NCBI RefSeq assembly: GCF_026625865.1
Contig: NZ_CP113067.1
Coordinates: 124,001-188,000, forward strand
Length of the DNA: 64,000 nt
Direction: 5' to 3'
Source of the DNA: Microbacterium sp. SL75
Lineage (GTDB): Bacteria; Actinomycetota; Actinomycetes; Actinomycetales; Microbacteriaceae
Positions 61,557 through 64,000 of this stretch are shown here, in pieces. The notes below the pieces were generated by a model. It was given only the letters and a program-made list of their open reading frames with translations, had not been told where the DNA came from and did not search any database. The position numbers were made by a program, and so were the translations under genes. How positions within the stretch are numbered: position 1 is the first letter of the stretch; each line of letters opens with the position of its first letter.

Positions 61557-64000
61557 TCAGCCTCCCGCTCGCGGAAGATCGAGACCGGGGAACGCGGGGC
61601 GCCCGGTCGCCACCGATGAGAGCACGGCCGCGACCCCGGCGGCGCCGGTCGCGTAGTCCATCGAGACGCGAGACAGTCCGCGACCGAGCACTCCGACTCC
61701 GTCGCGGTAGGCGACGCCGTGCCAGTCGAGTGCGCGCGCGTGCATGTCGATAGGCGCTCGGGTGTCGGCCACGCCCGCGCGCTGCAGCTGATCGAGCGCG
61801 ATCATCAGGCCCGCCCGACCGTCGAAGACCCCGGGCTCGATGACGATCGTGGGGCTGAGCGCGCGGACCAGACCCTCGACCTGCGAAGCGGTGAGCGCGT
61901 CACGGCCGGCGCGTGCCAGGCGGGCGCCGGCTACCGCGATACCGGCAGAACCGTGTGCGAGATAGGGGTAGAGCACGCCACGTTCCTCGACGAGCAGTGC
62001 GCCGTCGGGCCCGGCAGAACACACGAGTAGGTCTCGTGCAAGGCACCGCTGCGCCTGATCGAGGTAGCGGTGGTCGCCCGTCGCCTCGGCGAGTGCAGTG
62101 AGGAACACGGCGACACCCGACCAACCGTCGACCAAGCCCGCCGCGGCGCCGGTAACCGTTCCTGCGGCGGCGACGCGCCGGTCGAGGATCCCGTCTGCGA
62201 GTCGGGCGGCGGTGTCGATCCCCTCCGCGCCCGCATCGATCAACGCGAGACCGACCCCCGCTCGGCCGCTGTAGAGCGTCGCGTCGTCGGAGGTCGAGAT
62301 CCGCTCCGCTGCTTCGGCCAGGAGAGCCCGCGCCTCCTCGACGCGGCCGCGAGCGCCGAGGGCGAGCGCCATTCCGGCCTGTCCGCTCAGCAGGCCCGGA
62401 TCGGCGATCCCGCGCGCACCGCTCGCGAGCCAGTCGACCCACGCCTCGGGCACGTCTTCGCCGAGCTGATGCAGGCTCCACAGGACGCCCGCGGCCCCGG
62501 CAGCGAATTGCCGGCCGTTCTCGAGGTACAGCAGCACGTCGCCGGGGAAGAGCCGATCCGCTCTGTCCGGGGTCGCAGACGCCCGGACCGCCTGCACGAG
62601 CGACGCGGGGCCGAGAGGCTCGAGCGGAACGGACGGCGCCGAAAGACCGTAGCTGCGCTCGACGAGGTCGCGCCAGTGCGAAGGCAGATCGAAGGTGTCC
62701 TGCGCCCATGCGATGTGCTGACCGGCCCGCGCAGGATCGAAAGCGAGCACGATCGCAATGGGGAGGAACAGCCAGAGCGCGAGGGCGCCCAGGGCGTAAT
62801 GGTCGTCGTCGACGCCCGTCGGCTCGTCGCGGCCCCGCCTCGGCCGAGCGAACCCCGGACAGCCCAGTCCGACCGGCACGCTCGACCCGGCGGCGGCCGC
62901 CAGCTCGAAGTCGACGATGCTCAGCCGTCCGTGCGCGTCGACCAGCACGTTCCCGGGGTGCAGGTCGCCGTGGGCCCAGCTGCTCGCATGAAGAGCACCG
63001 ACGCAGGCCGTCAGCGAGCGCAGGATTCCGAGCGCCCGCTCCCGGTAGACCGCCACGGCCGCACCGTCCGCCGGAAATCCCGCGCGCACGCCGGGGTGAT
63101 GAACGGCCACCCAGTGCTGCAACGTATCGGCGTCGGAGTACGCCGACACCAGGAAGACGTGCCCACCCAGCTGGAACCGGTCGATCAGCGCGGGCACGCC
63201 GTGGAGCCCGTCCAGCGCGATGTGCGCCTGATACTCCCGTTCCAGTCGCTCCACGGCATCCGTTCCGAATCCGTCGAGGCCCGCGTTCGGTCGCGCCTCT
63301 TTCAGCACGACCGGCAGACCATCCGAGCGCCGGCGGCCCCGGTACACCCCGCCCGCGTTCGAGAAGTGCAGGGCCTCATCGAAGGTGTACTCGCACTCCG
63401 CGAGCTCCGCCCTGCCCTCCTCCGCGAGGCGGAGACGACCGGGCACGTCGACCCACTCCGGGATGACCACGTACGGTCGCCGCTGGTCGGGCACGAGCGA
63501 GCCGTCGGGCGCCTCGATGGCATGCACGCGGTGCCCCTCCTCGTCGTCGCACCAGCGTTCGACGAAGCCGCCGTATCGCACGTGCAGAGGCCCCTCCTGC
63601 CAGCGCAGGTCGCTCAGAATGGTCGGTCCCGCCAGGCCGCCGATCCGCTCCTGGAGGGCGTCCAGAGCAGCGAAGAGCTCGCCCTCGTCGCGGGGGTAGA
63701 TGGTGACGAACTTGCCGCTCGCGCTGCGCGAGGCGTACTTCGCCCCGCAGACCAGCAGCACCAGCTCCGAGCGCAGGTACTTGAAAGCGACACCGCGTGG
63801 GACGCAGTGCTCGACCACGGCATCGAGAACGGCTCGCGCCGTGCGGGGAATCGCCGCGACGTGGATCTTCCAGCCCTGCGCCGGCCCCTGCCAGCAGACG
63901 GGGAACGCGGTGTTCCACTCCCGCGCCGTGCCGTGGGACCATCCGTCGGGGAGGACGACCTCGTAGGGGCGCATCCTCTCATCGCCGCGGGCATCCATCC
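61557..64000 (-). CDS. Class III lanthionine synthetase (LanKC), 5' end at window edge
   Basis: At least 813 residues; the frame stays open to the right edge, and class III enzymes usually have some 30-40 residues before the PDGW motif, so the true start may lie outside. The N-terminal lyase region has ASGKFVTIYPRDE near 92 and LHVRYGGFVERWC. The kinase domain (about 220-480) has PVVLKEARP, catalytic loop HGDLHPGNVLVD and VDFELA. The cyclase region (about 490-813) has the repeated GxAG elements LYSGRAGVGLAL, DGWSGVAVFL, AHGSAGIAVA and TGAAGVAAVL. It lacks the zinc-ligand cysteines and histidine of class IV, so class III. It would dehydrate and cyclise a ribosomal precursor peptide not present here. 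Confidence 0.88.
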   Translation of the reverse strand, partial: MDARGDERMRPYEVVLPDGWSHGTAREWNTAFPVCWQGPAQGWKIHVAAIPRTARAVLDAVVEHCVPRGVAFKYLRSELVLLVCGAKYASRSASGKFVTIYPRDEGELFAALDALQERIGGLAGPTILSDLRWQEGPLHVRYGGFVERWCDDEEGHRVHAIEAPDGSLVPDQRRPYVVIPEWVDVPGRLRLAEEGRAELAECEYTFDEALHFSNAGGVYRGRRRSDGLPVVLKEARPNAGLDGFGTDAVERLEREYQAHIALDGLHGVPALIDRFQLGGHVFLVSAYSDADTLQHWVAVHHPGVRAGFPADGAAVAVYRERALGILRSLTACVGALHASSWAHGDLHPGNVLVDAHGRLSIVDFELAAAAGSSVPVGLGCPGFARPRRGRDEPTGVDDDHYALGALALWLFLPIAIVLAFDPARAGQHIAWAQDTFDLPSHWRDLVERSYGLSAPSVPLEPLGPASLVQAVRASATPDRADRLFPGDVLLYLENGRQFAAGAAGVLWSLHQLGEDVPEAWVDWLASGARGIADPGLLSGQAGMALALGARGRVEEARALLAEAAERISTSDDATLYSGRAGVGLALIDAGAEGIDTAARLADGILDRRVAAAGTVTGAAAGLVDGWSGVAVFLTALAEATGDHRYLDQAQRCLARDLLVCSAGPDGALLVEERGVLYPYLAHGSAGIAVAGARLARAGRDALTASQVEGLVRALSPTIVIEPGVFDGRAGLMIALDQLQRAGVADTRAPIDMHARALDWHGVAYRDGVGVLGRGLSRVSMDYATGAAGVAAVLSSVATGRPAFPGLDLPRAGG

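Noticed and set aside
61557..64000. Calling the synthetase class IV (LanL)
   Set aside because: The cyclase region lacks the cysteine and Cys-His zinc ligands that class IV enzymes keep, so class III fits better.

Overview
The window comes from a high-GC (roughly 70%) actinobacterium, most likely Microbacterium or a close Microbacteriaceae relative. Pointers are the Lsr2 nucleoid proteins, TAnnnT boxes lying six bases before start codons, the gene content, and a strongly over-used GGATGCC/GGCATCC heptamer. Assignments are made by reading alone; no database was searched.

Layout. (1) 1-7.3 kb: core genes. These are the end of a Glu/Leu/Phe/Val-type dehydrogenase, two tandem lsr2 genes, an amino acid permease, an SDR oxidoreductase and a two-gene ABC transporter, ending in a beheaded LysM gene. 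(2) 7.2-22.2 kb: a genomic island of lower GC, bounded on the right by tRNA-Ala(CGC). It holds a truncated hypothetical gene, a HEPN-like/Schlafen-AlbA gene set, DUF3846-like and ribbon-helix-helix plasmid-type genes, a 2453-residue secreted RHS/YD-repeat protein with a probable nuclease tip and a gene directly downstream, then decayed mobile-element genes including the C-terminal half of a large serine recombinase that runs into the tRNA. (3) 22.4-35.5 kb: core genes (galU, 5-formyl-THF cyclo-ligase, FmdB-like protein, mscL, a large helicase-like protein, an MGMT-like protein without its cysteine, an ActP-type symporter with a DUF485 partner and a GAF-LuxR regulator). (4) 35.7-47.2 kb: a full phenylacetate degradation set (paaABCDE, G, and K, I, Z, H, F, J) in two minus-strand transcription units, each preceded by the same 17-bp operator-like sequence. 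No TetR/PaaR gene is in the window. (5) 47.3-64 kb: a tightly overlapping minus-strand cluster reading from the right edge leftward: class III lanthionine synthetase LanKC, ABC exporter, aldehyde dehydrogenase-like enzyme, thiamine-diphosphate enzyme, malonyl-transferase-like AT, SDR-AMP-ligase fusion, MFS transporter, an unknown protein, ketosynthase and an RND pump.

How the genes work together. In region 4, phenylacetate is activated by PaaK, epoxidised by PaaABC(D)E, isomerised by PaaG, ring-opened by PaaZ and beta-oxidised by PaaF/H/J. Region 5 looks like a hybrid peptide-lipid natural product cluster, in the style of the lipolanthines known from Microbacterium. Its precursor peptide, acyl carrier protein and any cysteine decarboxylase are not in the window and would have to lie beyond the right edge. 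Several enzymes there lack canonical catalytic residues. Region 5 and the RHS/HEPN island are the most promising places for undescribed biology.
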